A DNA stretch of 58,358 nt. It comes from Actinomadura violacea. GTDB taxonomy: Bacteria; Actinomycetota; Actinomycetes; Streptosporangiales; Streptosporangiaceae. Positions 35,376 through 44,164 of this stretch are shown one piece after another. The stretch lies in assembly GCF_017573465.1 (NCBI RefSeq), contig NZ_JAGEPF010000052.1, forward strand, positions 1 through 58,358, written 5' to 3'. Position numbers and translations under genes: made by a program. The notes beneath the pieces are model-generated. The model saw only the letters and a program-made list of their open reading frames with translations. It did not search any database and had not been told where the DNA came from. Numbering within the stretch: position 1 is the stretch's first letter; each line of letters begins with the position of its first letter.

Positions 35376-36901
35376 CCCAGCAGGTCGGACGGGGCGGTGC
35401 CGGTCTCGGTCAACGGGAGGCCGGACGCCGCCCGTTCGATCAGCCAGCGGCTCGCGCGGTAGCGCGGGTCGAGGGTGTCGTTGTGGAGGGTCTCGAGGAG
35501 GTCGAGGACGCGGTCGGCGCCGACCTGGTCGCCCCACTCGAGCGGGCCGCGCGGGTAGCCGAGGCCGAGCCGGACGGCGGTGTCGATGCCCTCCGGGGTG
35601 CCGAGCCGCTGCTCCGCGATGCCGCAGGCCACGTTCACGACCGACGCGAAGAGCCGCTGCGCGACGGGGGCGGCGGCGTGCCGGACGACGCTGATGGAGC
35701 GTCCCGTGGTGAACAGCGCGGCGAGCGCGGCGCGTCCCGCGTCCGGGTCGAGCGCGGGGTGCACGGTGACGGTCAGCCGGGTGAAGAGGCCGAAGAACGT
35801 GTCGATGCCCAGCGTGCGCGTGGCGTCGCGGCCTTCGAGGGCCATCGCGTCGACCACGGCGACGGCGTCCGGCGACGGCCCGTCCCCGGTCTCGACGTCC
35901 ACGCCGACCTCGGACAGCAGGGCGCCCAGCGTCTCCCGCAGGTCGGGGTGCAGCCAGAGCGGGCAGGGGTCCGCGTCCGGCGCGGTCGCCTCCGGCGGTT
36001 CCTGCTTGGCGCCGTCCACGTACTTGTAGAAGCCCTCGCCGGTCTTGCGGCCGAGGAGCCCCGCCTCCATGCGGGCGCGGCCGATGCGCGACGGCCGGTG
36101 CCGCGGCTCGGTGTAGAACCCGGTCCAGATCGACTCCATGACGGGGTGCGAGACGTCCATCCCGGTGAGGTCGAGGAGTTCGCACGGGCCCATCTTGAAG
36201 CCGAGGACGTCGCGGGCGATGCGGTCGATGTCGACCGGTTCCGCGACGCCCTCGGACAGGATCTGCAGCGCCTCCGTCACCAGGCCGCGCCCGGCGTGGT
36301 TGACGAGGAAGCCCGGCGCGTCCGGCGCGAGCACCGGCTCGTGGCCGAGCCGCCGGACGAGGGCCATGAGCGCGCCGGGGACCCAGTCCGTGGTCCGCGC
36401 GCCGGGGATCACCTCGACGAGCCGCATCAGCGGGACGGGGTTGAAGAAGTGCAGCCCCGCGAGCCGCGACGGGTCCTCCAGCGCCGCGCCGATCGCGGTG
36501 ACCGGCAGCGAGCTGGTGTTCGTCGCGAGGATCGTGTGCGGTGCGGCGGCCTTCTCCAGTGCCGCGAACAGCTCCCGCTTGGTGTCCAGGTCCTCGCGGA
36601 CGGCCTCGACGACCAGGTCGCAGCCCTGCAGCGGGGTCAGCGGCTCGCCGACCGGCTTGAGCCGCGCCTTCGCCGCCGCCGCGTCGTCCGCCGTCATCCG
36701 GCCTTTGCCGACCAGCTTGTCGAACATCGCGCCGACGTGCTCGACGGCGGCCTTCACCGCCTCGAAGCGGATGTCGGCCAGCTCCACGGTCAGCCCGCCG
36801 GCCGCCGCGAGCTGCGCGATGCCGCGCCCCATCGCGCCCGTCCCGATGACCCGCACCGTCGCGGCCCGCTCCGCCCAGTCCTGCCCGGCCTGCTGCTCCA
36901 T
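35372..36901 (-). CDS. 3-hydroxyacyl-CoA dehydrogenase
   Basis: 509 residues. The NAD-binding Rossmann domain starts VRVIGTGAMGRGIAQLAAAGG; the catalytic region shows LAGLHFFNPVPLMRLVEVIPG and DAPGFLVNHAGRGLVTEALQILSEGVA. Two C-terminal 3HCDH domains follow, giving the longer form known from PaaH/FadB2-like actinobacterial proteins. It oxidises (S)-3-hydroxyacyl-CoA to 3-oxoacyl-CoA in beta-oxidation or phenylacetate degradation. The thiolase for the next step is divergent 122 bases away. GAGGAGG precedes ATG 36901. Confidence 0.95.
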   Translation of the reverse strand: MEQQAGQDWAERAATVRVIGTGAMGRGIAQLAAAGGLTVELADIRFEAVKAAVEHVGAMFDKLVGKGRMTADDAAAAKARLKPVGEPLTPLQGCDLVVEAVREDLDTKRELFAALEKAAAPHTILATNTSSLPVTAIGAALEDPSRLAGLHFFNPVPLMRLVEVIPGARTTDWVPGALMALVRRLGHEPVLAPDAPGFLVNHAGRGLVTEALQILSEGVAEPVDIDRIARDVLGFKMGPCELLDLTGMDVSHPVMESIWTGFYTEPRHRPSRIGRARMEAGLLGRKTGEGFYKYVDGAKQEPPEATAPDADPCPLWLHPDLRETLGALLSEVGVDVETGDGPSPDAVAVVDAMALEGRDATRTLGIDTFFGLFTRLTVTVHPALDPDAGRAALAALFTTGRSISVVRHAAAPVAQRLFASVVNVACGIAEQRLGTPEGIDTAVRLGLGYPRGPLEWGDQVGADRVLDLLETLHNDTLDPRYRASRWLIERAASGLPLTETGTAPSDLLG

Positions 36902-37023
36902 CGCGCCTCCTCGCTCGCTCCCTGCATTCAACCGCCCGCGCGGACCGGGCCCGGACGCGGGGCGCGTACTTCGAGGTCATAACCTGCGGAGTGCCCGCCG
37001 TTCCCGGATTGAGGAGAGCTGCC

Positions 37024-38232
37024 ATGCGCGACGCGGTGATCTGCGAGCCGCTGCGCACCCCGATCGGCCGTTTCGGCGGGGTGTTCAAGAGCGTCCAGCC
37101 CGTCGACCTCGCGTCCGCGGTGATCCGCGCCGTGGTCGAGCGCTCCGGCCTGCCGGGCGAGGCGGTCGACGAGGTGTTCCTCGGCCAGTGCTACCCGAGC
37201 TCGGACGCCCCGGCCATCGGGCGCGTCGCCGCGCTCGACGCGGGCCTGCCGATCGAGGTCGGCGGCCTCCAGGTGGACCGGCGCTGCGGCTCGGGCCTGC
37301 AGGCCGTCCTCAACGCCGCGATGCAGGTCCAGACGGGCGTCAGCGACGTGATCATCGCGGGCGGCGCCGAGTCGATGAGCAACGCGCCGTTCTACACGAC
37401 GTCCGCGCGGTGGGGGCTGCGCGGGCCGTCCCTCGAACTGCACGACACGCTCGCCCGCGGCCGCGTCACCGCCGGCGGCGTCAACCACCCGGTGCCGGGC
37501 GGGATGCTGGAGACGGCGGAGAACCTGCGCCGCGAGTACGGCATCGGCCGCGAGGAGCAGGACGAGCTGTCCGTCCGCTCCCACCAGCGGGCCGTCGAGG
37601 CACAGCGGTCCGGCCGGTTCGCGGACGAGATCGTGCCGGTCACCGTCACGTCCCGCAAGGGCGACACGGTCGTGGACACCGACGAGCACCCGCGGCCCGA
37701 AACGTCCATGGAGACCCTCGGGAAGCTGCGCGCCGTCCTCGGGAAGAGCGACGCGGAGGCGACCGTCACGGCGGGCAACTCCAGCGGCCAGAACGACGCC
37801 GCCGCCGCGTGCGTCGTCACCACGCCCGAACGCGCCGCCGAACTCGGGCTGCGCCCCCTCGTCCGGCTGGTGTCGTGGGCGCGCGCGGGCGTGCCGCCGC
37901 GCACGATGGGCATCGGGCCCGTCCCGTCCACCGCCAAGGCCCTCGCCGCCGCCGGTCTCACCCTCGCCGACATCGACCTCATCGAGCTGAACGAGGCGTT
38001 CGCCGCGCAGGTCCTCGCCGTCACCCGCGAGTGGAAGGTGAAGGACGCCGACTGGGACCGCATCAACGTCAACGGCTCCGGCATCTCCCTCGGCCACCCC
38101 GTCGGCGCCACCGGCACCCGCATCCTCGCCACGCTCGCCCGCGAGATGCACCGCCGCGGCGCCCGCTACGGCCTGGAGACGATGTGCATCGGCGGCGGCC
38201 AGGGCCTCACCGCGATCTTCGAGCGGGTCTAG
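37024..38232 (+). CDS. Thiolase (acetyl-CoA acyltransferase)
   Basis: 402 residues. Active-site Cys88 in VDRRCGSGLQA, then the NEAFAAQVLA motif, GHPVGATG (His) and CIGGGQG (second Cys) near the C-terminus. All catalytic residues are present. It cleaves 3-oxoacyl-CoA with CoA. It is divergent from 3-hydroxyacyl-CoA dehydrogenase, so the two make a beta-oxidation pair. SD GAGGAGAG before ATG 37024. Its stop codon shares a CTAG with the convergent response-regulator stop. Confidence 0.95.
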   Translation: MRDAVICEPLRTPIGRFGGVFKSVQPVDLASAVIRAVVERSGLPGEAVDEVFLGQCYPSSDAPAIGRVAALDAGLPIEVGGLQVDRRCGSGLQAVLNAAMQVQTGVSDVIIAGGAESMSNAPFYTTSARWGLRGPSLELHDTLARGRVTAGGVNHPVPGGMLETAENLRREYGIGREEQDELSVRSHQRAVEAQRSGRFADEIVPVTVTSRKGDTVVDTDEHPRPETSMETLGKLRAVLGKSDAEATVTAGNSSGQNDAAAACVVTTPERAAELGLRPLVRLVSWARAGVPPRTMGIGPVPSTAKALAAAGLTLADIDLIELNEAFAAQVLAVTREWKVKDADWDRINVNGSGISLGHPVGATGTRILATLAREMHRRGARYGLETMCIGGGQGLTAIFERV

Positions 38233-38936
38233 CCGGGCGGCCCGGCGCCGTCCCGCAGGCCCGGCAGGTCCTCCTTGTAGGCGAGGATCGCCGCCTGGAC
38301 GCGGTTCTCCAGGCCGAGGCGCGCGAGGATCCGGTTGACGCGGCTCTTCACGTTCGCCTCGCTCAGCCCGAGGAGTTCCGCGATCCGCGCGTTCGCGAGC
38401 CCGCGCGCGACGAGGAGCAGCACCTCGCTCTCGCGCCCGGTGAGGCCGTCCAGCCGTCCCGGCGCCCGCTGTTCGGACGCCGGCGGTTCGGGCGCCGGCG
38501 GGGCCGCCGCGAACGCCGTGACGAGCCGCCGCGTCACGCTCGGCGCCAGCATCGCCTCCCCGGCCGCGACGACCCGGATCGCGTGTTCGAGCTGGTCGAT
38601 CGGGCTGTTCTTCAGCAGGAACCCGCTCGCCCCGGCGCGCAGCGCGGCGTACACGTACTCGTCGAGGTCGAACGTGGTGAGGACCAGGACGCGGGGCCGC
38701 GCGCCGCCCTCCCACGGGCCCGCCATGATCCGCCGGGTCGCCTCGACCCCGGTCATCCCCGGCATGCGGACGTCCATGACCACCACGTCCGGACGCAGCC
38801 GGGCCGCCTCCGCGACGGCCTCCGCGCCGTCCGCGGCCTCGCCCACGACCGCCAGGCCGTCCCGCCGGTCGATCACGACGCGCAGCGCCGCCCGCACCAT
38901 CTCCTGGTCGTCGGCGAGCAGCACCCGGACCGTCAT
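38229..38936 (-). CDS. NarL/LuxR-type response regulator
   Basis: 235 residues. Receiver domain: acidic pair DD near residues 9-10, phospho-acceptor Asp55 in VVVMDVRMPG, Thr in VLTTFD, Lys in FLLKNS. The C-terminal LuxR helix-turn-helix reads LTGRESEVLLLVARGLANARIAELLGLSEANVKSRVNRILARLGL. Start ATG overlaps the histidine kinase stop (ATGA). Regulates unknown targets, together with the kinase. Confidence 0.95.
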   Translation of the reverse strand: MTVRVLLADDQEMVRAALRVVIDRRDGLAVVGEAADGAEAVAEAARLRPDVVVMDVRMPGMTGVEATRRIMAGPWEGGARPRVLVLTTFDLDEYVYAALRAGASGFLLKNSPIDQLEHAIRVVAAGEAMLAPSVTRRLVTAFAAAPPAPEPPASEQRAPGRLDGLTGRESEVLLLVARGLANARIAELLGLSEANVKSRVNRILARLGLENRVQAAILAYKEDLPGLRDGAGPPG

Positions 38937-40132
38937 CGGACGCCCTCCAGCGGCAGTTCGGCGCGGACGAGCCAGCCGCCCGCCGGGCACGGGCCGGTCC
39001 GCAGCGTCCCGTCGAACGCGGCGACGCGCTCGCGCAGGCCGATGAGCCCCCGCCCGGACCCGGGCACGGGCGTGCGGCCGGGGGCGGCGGGCCCGTTGCC
39101 GACCTCGACGACCAGCGCGCCGTCCGACGTCCGGAGCGCTATCCGCACCTCGGCCGGGCCCGCGTGCTTGAGGACGTTCGTCAGCGACTCCTGCACGATC
39201 CGGTACGCCGAGACCTGCACGACCTGCGGCAACGCGCCCGCCCCTGCGTCCACGTCCGCCCGCACCCGGCAGCCCGCCCGCTCGGCGGCCTCCACGAGCC
39301 GGCCGAGGCCGCGCAGCGACGGCTCGGCGTCCCCGTCGTCGTGGCCGGCGTCGAGCAGGCCGAGGATGCGGCGCATCTCGACCAGCGCCGTGTCGGCCGT
39401 CTCGGCGATGCGCGCCACCCCGGCGCGGCCGAGGCCCGGGTCGTCGCGGACGACGTCCTCGGTGGAGCGGGCCTGCACGGCGATGGCGCTGACGTGGTGC
39501 GCGACGACGTCGTGCAGGTCGCGGGCGATCCGGGCGCGCTCGGCGGCGACGGCCTGCCGCGCGTTGCGCTCCCGCTCGGCGCGCAGCCGCGCGTTGAGGT
39601 CGCGGAGCCGGCGGGCGTCGGCGTCGATGCGCCGCCGCGCGTGCCCGAGCAGCCACGCGACGCCGAGGAACACCGCGAACGTCGTCGCGGTGATCGGCTC
39701 CAGCGAGTCGGGGCGCGGTGCGGGGGACCGTCCGAGCGCCAGGTCCACCGCGACCGCCGCGGCCAGCGCGCCGCCGGACGCGGCGAGGCTCGCGGCGGCC
39801 GGGGCGTACCGGGCCGCCGCGTAGACGCCGAAGATCAGGAAGTACGGTCCGGGTGTCTTGCCCGGGACCGGGTCGGCCGCCTCGAAGACGACGAACGCGG
39901 CGGTCATCGTCGCGAGCACGGCCAGCGGAAGGCGCCGCCGCCACAGCAGCGGGACGGTCTGCACCCCCCACAGCGCCAGCGCCATCGGGCCGGGCGCAGG
40001 GTCGCGGGTGGCGAGCGTCACCACGTCGAACACGGTGAGGCCGCCGCCGAGCGCCGCGTCGAACAGCCACGGCCTGCCCGCCGTCCAGGCGCGGGCGCCT
40101 CGCAGTACGGACATCACGGGGGCGGTCTTCAC
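38933..40132 (-). CDS. Histidine kinase, HisKA_3 type
   Basis: About 399 residues. Four to five N-terminal membrane helices, then the HisKA_3 dimerisation/phospho-acceptor sequence AAERARIARDLHDVVAHHVSAIAVQA (His after LHD), and a HATPase domain with VSAYRIVQESLTNVLKHAG and GRGLIGLRERVAAF. It phosphorylates the response regulator encoded next. GTG 40132 is chosen: a -10 box TAGCCT ends 7 bases before it, suggesting a leaderless start; ATG 40114 is an alternative. Confidence 0.93.
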   Translation of the reverse strand: MKTAPVMSVLRGARAWTAGRPWLFDAALGGGLTVFDVVTLATRDPAPGPMALALWGVQTVPLLWRRRLPLAVLATMTAAFVVFEAADPVPGKTPGPYFLIFGVYAAARYAPAAASLAASGGALAAAVAVDLALGRSPAPRPDSLEPITATTFAVFLGVAWLLGHARRRIDADARRLRDLNARLRAERERNARQAVAAERARIARDLHDVVAHHVSAIAVQARSTEDVVRDDPGLGRAGVARIAETADTALVEMRRILGLLDAGHDDGDAEPSLRGLGRLVEAAERAGCRVRADVDAGAGALPQVVQVSAYRIVQESLTNVLKHAGPAEVRIALRTSDGALVVEVGNGPAAPGRTPVPGSGRGLIGLRERVAAFDGTLRTGPCPAGGWLVRAELPLEGVR

Positions 40133-40265
40133 GCAGGTGAGGCTAGTCAACGGCACCCTTCTGGAACATCGCCCAGAAGGCGCGCATCCAAAGTTGCGCA
40201 CGCGCGGAGAATTGGGCCGCGCGGGCGACGCCCCGCATATACGCGCTCACTTAGCGTCCCATTCC

Positions 40266-41798
40266 ATGAGCATTCCTCTCCTCGAAAACAGAACGCCACC
40301 GGCCGGGGCACGCCCCGCCGAGCGCGCGCGCCGGTACCGGTACGCGCTGCTCGCGGCGGGCACTATCGCCATGCTGTTCGCGGTCGGCGGGCGCTGGGAC
40401 ATTCCGCTCGCCGCCTGGGTCTTCCCCATCCTGCTACTGCGCTTCACCCGCACCACCGGCCCTTGGACGGGCACCACCTGGGCCTGGGCCGCGCACCTCG
40501 CCGCCGCCGCTTTCTGGGTGCAGGAGTCGGCGATGGGCTCCGGACCGGTCATCCTCGCGGGCGCGGCGGCGCTCAGCCTGGTCCAGACCGTGCCGTTCCT
40601 CCTCGACCGCCTGCTGGCCCCCGGACTCGGCCGGTGGACGGGCACCCTCGTGTTCCCCGCCTCCGTCGCCGCGGCCGAATTCCTCATCACCCTGCTGTCG
40701 CCGTTCGGGACCGCCTACGGCTCCCTCGCCGTCACCCAGCACGGCGAACTCCCGTTGCTCCAGGTCACGTCCATCGCCGGCTCCTACGGCATCGGCCTCC
40801 TCATCGCCTGGCTCGCCGCCGCCGCGAACGGGTTCTGGCAGGACCCGTCCCGCCCGGCCGCCCGTCCCGCCGCCGTCTGCGCCACCGTGCTCGCGGCCAT
40901 CGCCCTCGCCGGCGGCGCGCGGCTCGCGCTGCTCCCGCACGACGGACGGACCGTGCGGATCGCCGGAGTGAGCCCCGCCAGGACGGTCGCCGACGCCGAG
41001 CACGCCGCGCTCGGCCGCATGCCCGGCGGACGGCAGGGCATCGCCGCAGCGCCGCCCGCCACCGTCGACCCCGTCACCACCGCCGTGCAGGACGACCTGC
41101 TCGCCGCCACCCGCCGCGAGGCCGCCGCCGGAGCGAAGATCGTCGTCTGGCCGGAGAACGCCGTCTCCGCGCAGGCCGCCCGCGAACCGGCGGTCATCGC
41201 CGCCGCCCGCGCCGAAGCCCGCCGCTCCCGCATCTACCTCGACATCGGCATCGCCGTCTACGACACCACCGGCCCCGCCTTCGGACGCGACGAGACCGTC
41301 CTCCTCGGCCCCGACGGCGCCGTCCTCTGGACGTACCAGAAGGCCCACCCGATCCCCGGCTCCGAGACCTACAAGCCGGGGGACAGGCACGTCCCCGTCG
41401 TCTCCACGCCGTACGGCCGGATCGCCAACGTCATCTGCTACGACGCCGACTTCCCGGCGCTCATGCGCGTCCGCGCCGACATCATGCTCGTCCCGGCCCA
41501 CGACTGGCGCGAATACGGACGCCCCCACACCGACAAGGCGGGCCTGCGCGCCGTCGAAGGCGGCTACGCGCTGGTGCGCCAGGACGCGCAAGGACTCTCC
41601 GCCGCGTTCGACGCCCGCGGCCGCGTCCTCGCCACCGCCGACTACTTCGGCTCCGCCCGGCAGACGCTCGTCGCCGACGTCCCCGTCCACGGCACGACGA
41701 CCCCCTACGACCGGATCGGCGACCTGTTCGCCTGGCTCTGCGTCGCCGCGATCCCGCTGCTCACGGCCCTCGCCGTGGCCCGCAGCCGCCGTCGTTAG
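40266..41798 (+). CDS. lnt: Apolipoprotein N-acyltransferase-like protein
   Basis: 510 residues. The N-terminal half has 5-6 membrane helices. The C-terminal half is a carbon-nitrogen hydrolase: GAKIVVWPENAV supplies the Glu, YQKAHPIPGSE the Lys and NVICYDADFP the Cys of the nitrilase triad. Lnt adds the third acyl chain to lipoproteins in actinobacteria. The C-terminal end has another hydrophobic helix (DLFAWLCVAAIPLLTALAV). A -10 box TAGCGT lies 8 bases before the ATG, consistent with a (near-)leaderless mRNA. Other CN hydrolase roles are possible. Confidence 0.85.
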   Translation: MSIPLLENRTPPAGARPAERARRYRYALLAAGTIAMLFAVGGRWDIPLAAWVFPILLLRFTRTTGPWTGTTWAWAAHLAAAAFWVQESAMGSGPVILAGAAALSLVQTVPFLLDRLLAPGLGRWTGTLVFPASVAAAEFLITLLSPFGTAYGSLAVTQHGELPLLQVTSIAGSYGIGLLIAWLAAAANGFWQDPSRPAARPAAVCATVLAAIALAGGARLALLPHDGRTVRIAGVSPARTVADAEHAALGRMPGGRQGIAAAPPATVDPVTTAVQDDLLAATRREAAAGAKIVVWPENAVSAQAAREPAVIAAARAEARRSRIYLDIGIAVYDTTGPAFGRDETVLLGPDGAVLWTYQKAHPIPGSETYKPGDRHVPVVSTPYGRIANVICYDADFPALMRVRADIMLVPAHDWREYGRPHTDKAGLRAVEGGYALVRQDAQGLSAAFDARGRVLATADYFGSARQTLVADVPVHGTTTPYDRIGDLFAWLCVAAIPLLTALAVARSRRR

Positions 41799-41811
41799 TT
41801 AGCGTGGCGGC

Positions 41812-42465
41812 ATGGGCGACGACGCCGATGCCGCCGTGCGGGAACAGATCGCCTACTACCGCGCCCGCGCCGGCGAATACGACCGGGTCTACGACCAACG
41901 CGCCGACCTGCGCGCCCTCACACCGCTCGTCGACGAACTGCCGATCACCGGCGACGTCCTCGAACTCGCCTGCGGAACCGGCCAGTGGACGGGCCGCCTC
42001 GCCGCCCGCGCCCGCTCGCTGACCGCCGTCGACGCCTCCCCGGAAGCCCTCGACATCGCACGCAAACGCACCGCGCCCGCCGCGGTCGAGTTCGAGTGCG
42101 CCGACCTCTTCTCCTGGCGCCCGTCCCGCCGCTACGACACCGTCTTCTTCGCCTTCTGGCTTTCCCACGTGCCGCCGGACCGGCTCCCCGGCTTCTGGCG
42201 CACCGTCGCCGACGCCCTCACCCCCGGCGGCACGGCCGTCTTCGTCGACAACGGCCCAGGCGAAGCGGCCGCCGAGGACGTCCTCGCCGACCACCCCGTC
42301 CCCTCCGTCCGGCGCCGCCTCGACGACGGCAGCGAGTACCGCGTCGTCAAGGTCTTCCACGACCCCCAGCGGCTCGTCCGCGACCTCGCCGCCCGGGGAT
42401 GGACGGCGACCGTCCGCCCGGCGGGCACCGGCTTCATCACCGGAACAGCCACCCGCCCCGCATGA
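41812..42465 (+). CDS. Class I SAM-dependent methyltransferase
   Basis: 217 residues. Motif I VLELACGTGQWTG, acidic residue in LTAVDASPEALDIARKR, motif region VEFECADLFSW and YDTVFFAFWLSHVPPDRLPGFWRTV, then GGTAVFVDNG. The N-terminus VREQIAYYRARAGEYDRVY is typical of small UbiE-like or demethylmenaquinone-like enzymes, though the substrate is unknown. TAGCGT lies 6 bases before the ATG, so the mRNA is probably leaderless. Its 3' end overlaps the convergent SRPBCC gene by 29 bases. Confidence 0.9.
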   Translation: MGDDADAAVREQIAYYRARAGEYDRVYDQRADLRALTPLVDELPITGDVLELACGTGQWTGRLAARARSLTAVDASPEALDIARKRTAPAAVEFECADLFSWRPSRRYDTVFFAFWLSHVPPDRLPGFWRTVADALTPGGTAVFVDNGPGEAAAEDVLADHPVPSVRRRLDDGSEYRVVKVFHDPQRLVRDLAARGWTATVRPAGTGFITGTATRPA

Positions 42466-42871
42466 CCCTGTAGGACGCCTCGATCGCCCGCTTCATCTCC
42501 ACCGCGCCGCGCTCGACACGCACACCGATCTCGCCCGCCGCTGAATGCGGCAGCACATCGGTCGTCCAGACCAACCGTGCCCCGGCACCCTCCGCGCGGA
42601 CCTCGAACGACGCATGGTGACGCTCGACCGCGGGCCGCGCTCCGTCCACCACGGCGTACGCCAGCCGCCGGGCGCCGTCGTCGACCGCGATGATCAGCTC
42701 CCGGATCACGTGCCCATCGGGAAAGGTCAGGAACCGCTGGTCGCCCTCGATCCGCGTCCCGGCGACCCGGCCGGGCAGCAGCCGCTCGTGGACGGCCCCG
42801 ACATCCCGCAGCACATCCCACACATGCTCCGGCGGCGCATCGATGACGACCTCATGCCGCACCCAAGCCAC
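42437..42871 (-). CDS. SRPBCC-family (START-like) protein
   Basis: 144 residues with the helix-grip pattern: VRHEVVIDAPPEHVWDVLRDVGAVHERLLPGRVAGTRIEG opens the fold, and a long C-terminal helix (GAVEMKRAIEASYRVM) closes it. Such proteins bind hydrophobic ligands and act in polyketide cyclisation, ABA-like sensing or lipid transport. No specific ligand is suggested. GTG 42871 has GGAGGTG upstream. A 62-bp palindrome lies immediately upstream. Confidence 0.85.
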   Translation of the reverse strand: MAWVRHEVVIDAPPEHVWDVLRDVGAVHERLLPGRVAGTRIEGDQRFLTFPDGHVIRELIIAVDDGARRLAYAVVDGARPAVERHHASFEVRAEGAGARLVWTTDVLPHSAAGEIGVRVERGAVEMKRAIEASYRVMRGGWLFR

Positions 42872-42885
42872 CCCGCACCTCCAAC

Positions 42886-42947
42886 GTTGACTTGCGGCGT
42901 GTCGGCCTTAAAAGGCGCCTTTTAAGGCCGACACGCCGCAAGTCAAC
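42886..42947. repeat. Long intergenic palindrome, copy 3 of 3 (perfect 62 bp)
   Basis: Positions 42886-42947 are an uninterrupted perfect palindrome of 31+31 bases, containing GACTTGCGGCGTGTCGGCC and a centre AAAGGCGCCTTT. It lies between two minus-strand genes, 15 bases before the SRPBCC start and after the 42971-43090 ORF. Related to 2433-2494 and 31240-31301. Confidence 0.95.
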
Positions 42948-42970
42948 CAGCCCCGCCCCAGCGACCGCGG

Positions 42971-43090
42971 TCAGAACATCGCCCGATGCCGTCCCCGGTA
43001 CCTCGGCCGCCGCCGCTCCATCACCCCCACCGTGACCGCGACCGCCAGCACCGGCACCACGCACATCGCCGACGCCCACACCGCGATCAC
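42971..43090 (-). CDS. 39-residue membrane peptide coupled to upstream ORF
   Basis: A short ORF (VIAVWASAMCVVPVLAVAVT followed by ERRRPRYRGRHRAMF) whose GTG overlaps the stop of the 94-residue ORF (GTGA). One membrane helix and a basic tail. The family is unknown, but coupling and clean helix/tail composition favour a real small protein. Confidence 0.5.
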   Translation of the reverse strand: MIAVWASAMCVVPVLAVAVTVGVMERRRPRYRGRHRAMF

Positions 43091-43371
43091 AGCCCCGGCT
43101 CCCCGCCGAGCAGCTCCCGGATCGCCGTCACCGCGTCCACGACGCGCTCCACCTCCGCGACCGGATGCCGCCACGACGTGAAGAACCACGCCCGCCCGCC
43201 GTCGTCCTCCCGCGCCCGCACGCTGATCACATCGGCCGGATGCGCCGCGCAGCACCCCGCCGCCTCCCGGTTCACGACGCGCAGCCCGTCCTCGGTCATG
43301 GACGCGTGCAGCCCGTACACCCGCAGAACCACGCCCAGCGCCTCAAGCCGCGCCCTACTCTCAGGGGTCAT
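43087..43371 (-). CDS. Hypothetical 94-residue protein
   Basis: MTPESRARLEALGVVLRVYG begins a protein of mixed alpha/beta character with a CCAAHPADVISVRAREDDGG centre and a helical C-terminus. AGGAGG lies 10 bases before the ATG, and the next ORF starts in its stop codon. Family unknown. It is near the two small GntR genes, suggesting a plasmid- or element-type regulatory cluster. Confidence 0.6.
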   Translation of the reverse strand: MTPESRARLEALGVVLRVYGLHASMTEDGLRVVNREAAGCCAAHPADVISVRAREDDGGRAWFFTSWRHPVAEVERVVDAVTAIRELLGGEPGL

Positions 43372-43465
43372 GGGTCGGTCGCCTCCTAGGGCAATCGATT
43401 CCTAGGCCCCGGCGCGGTGGTGGTGCACCGCACCGGGGCCGCCTCGGCACGATGGTAGGCACACG

Positions 43466-43519
43466 TGGACACCAATGGACACCCGTAGGACCAAAGCATC
43501 ACCACGGGGTCCGTAACGT
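43466..43519 (+). promoter_or_regulatory. Promoter/operator of first GntR gene
   Basis: Two TGGACAC direct repeats (43466-43472, 43476-43482) are 10 bp apart, on the same helix face. A -10 box TAACGT lies at 43514-43519, 6 bases before the ATG, so the mRNA is probably leaderless. The repeats may be the GntR operator. Confidence 0.5.
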
Positions 43520-43525
43520 GCCTAT

Positions 43526-43777
43526 ATGGGCTTCCCATTGGACTCGCTGAAGCCGATGTACCTCTCGGTTGCGGACGAGATAGAACGCCGGATCCGGGCC
43601 GGCGAAATGCTGCCCCGCACCCGCGTGCCGTCCGCGCGCTCGCTCGCGGCGGAGGCGGGGGTGTCGACGCGGACCAGCGAGGCGGCGCTGCGCGTCCTGC
43701 GCGAACGCGGCCTCACGGTGGCAGTGCACGGCGTCGGCACGTTCGTCGCGCCCGACATACCGCCCGAGTCGGACTAG
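43526..43777 (+). CDS. Minimal GntR-type winged-helix protein
   Basis: 83 residues, nearly all winged helix: PMYLSVADEIERRIRAGEMLPRTRVPSARSLAAEAGVSTRTSEAALRVLRERGLTVAVHGVGTFVA. It lacks the effector domain of normal GntR regulators, the size typical of plasmid/integrative-element KorSA-like repressors. No SD; a -10 box 6 bases upstream suggests leaderless translation. A second, similar gene follows 49 bases later. Confidence 0.85.
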   Translation: MGFPLDSLKPMYLSVADEIERRIRAGEMLPRTRVPSARSLAAEAGVSTRTSEAALRVLRERGLTVAVHGVGTFVAPDIPPESD

Positions 43778-43826
43778 TCATACGAGTTGCGCGTCCAAGG
43801 GTCCTGAGCCGCGCTAGCGTCCCCGG

Positions 43827-44087
43827 GTGAGCATCGATCTCGACGGCATGGAACCCTTGTACCTCCAGGTGGCGGGCGTTCTCACGGCGCGCATCGTGGA
43901 CGGCGTCTATCCCGTCGGACGCCGCATTCCCGCCGTGCGAGCCGTCGCGGACGAGTTCAAGGTGTCCGTCAACACGGCGGAGGCGGCGATCAGACTCCTG
44001 CGCGAAAAGGGCCTCGTCCAGGGCGTCCACGGGCGCGGAACGTTCGTGATTGCCAAGCCGTCGAACGTCGGGGAGAAGGACGGCTGA
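43827..44087 (+). CDS. Second minimal GntR-type winged-helix protein
   Basis: 86 residues: EPLYLQVAGVLTARIVDGVYPVGRRIPAVRAVADEFKVSVNTAEAAIRLLREKGLVQGVHGRGTFVI, the GntR HTH and wing only. It is a paralogue of the 43526 protein. GTG 43827 is preceded by TAGCGT ending 6 bases upstream, so it is probably leaderless too. It may form dimers with its neighbour to set dual control. Confidence 0.85.
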   Translation: MSIDLDGMEPLYLQVAGVLTARIVDGVYPVGRRIPAVRAVADEFKVSVNTAEAAIRLLREKGLVQGVHGRGTFVIAKPSNVGEKDG

Positions 44088-44164
44088 CCGTCCGAGGGGC
44101 GGCGATGAGTTCTCGGCGCCCCAGTGGTCCAAGCATCAGGCGTGCACACCTGAGAGGCGGGACC

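Noticed and set aside
33846..37088. 1080-codon minus-strand open frame
   Set aside because: It overlaps the sigma, CU044_5270 and dehydrogenase genes in the wrong frame; the coding signal lies in the annotated frames.
38933..40114. ATG 40114 as histidine kinase start
   Set aside because: No SD; GTG 40132 has a -10 box at leaderless distance. Kept as an alternative only.
43385..43406. Paired CCTAGG sites flanking GCAATCGATT
   Set aside because: CCTAGG is self-palindromic and short; no gene-related placement beyond being intergenic.
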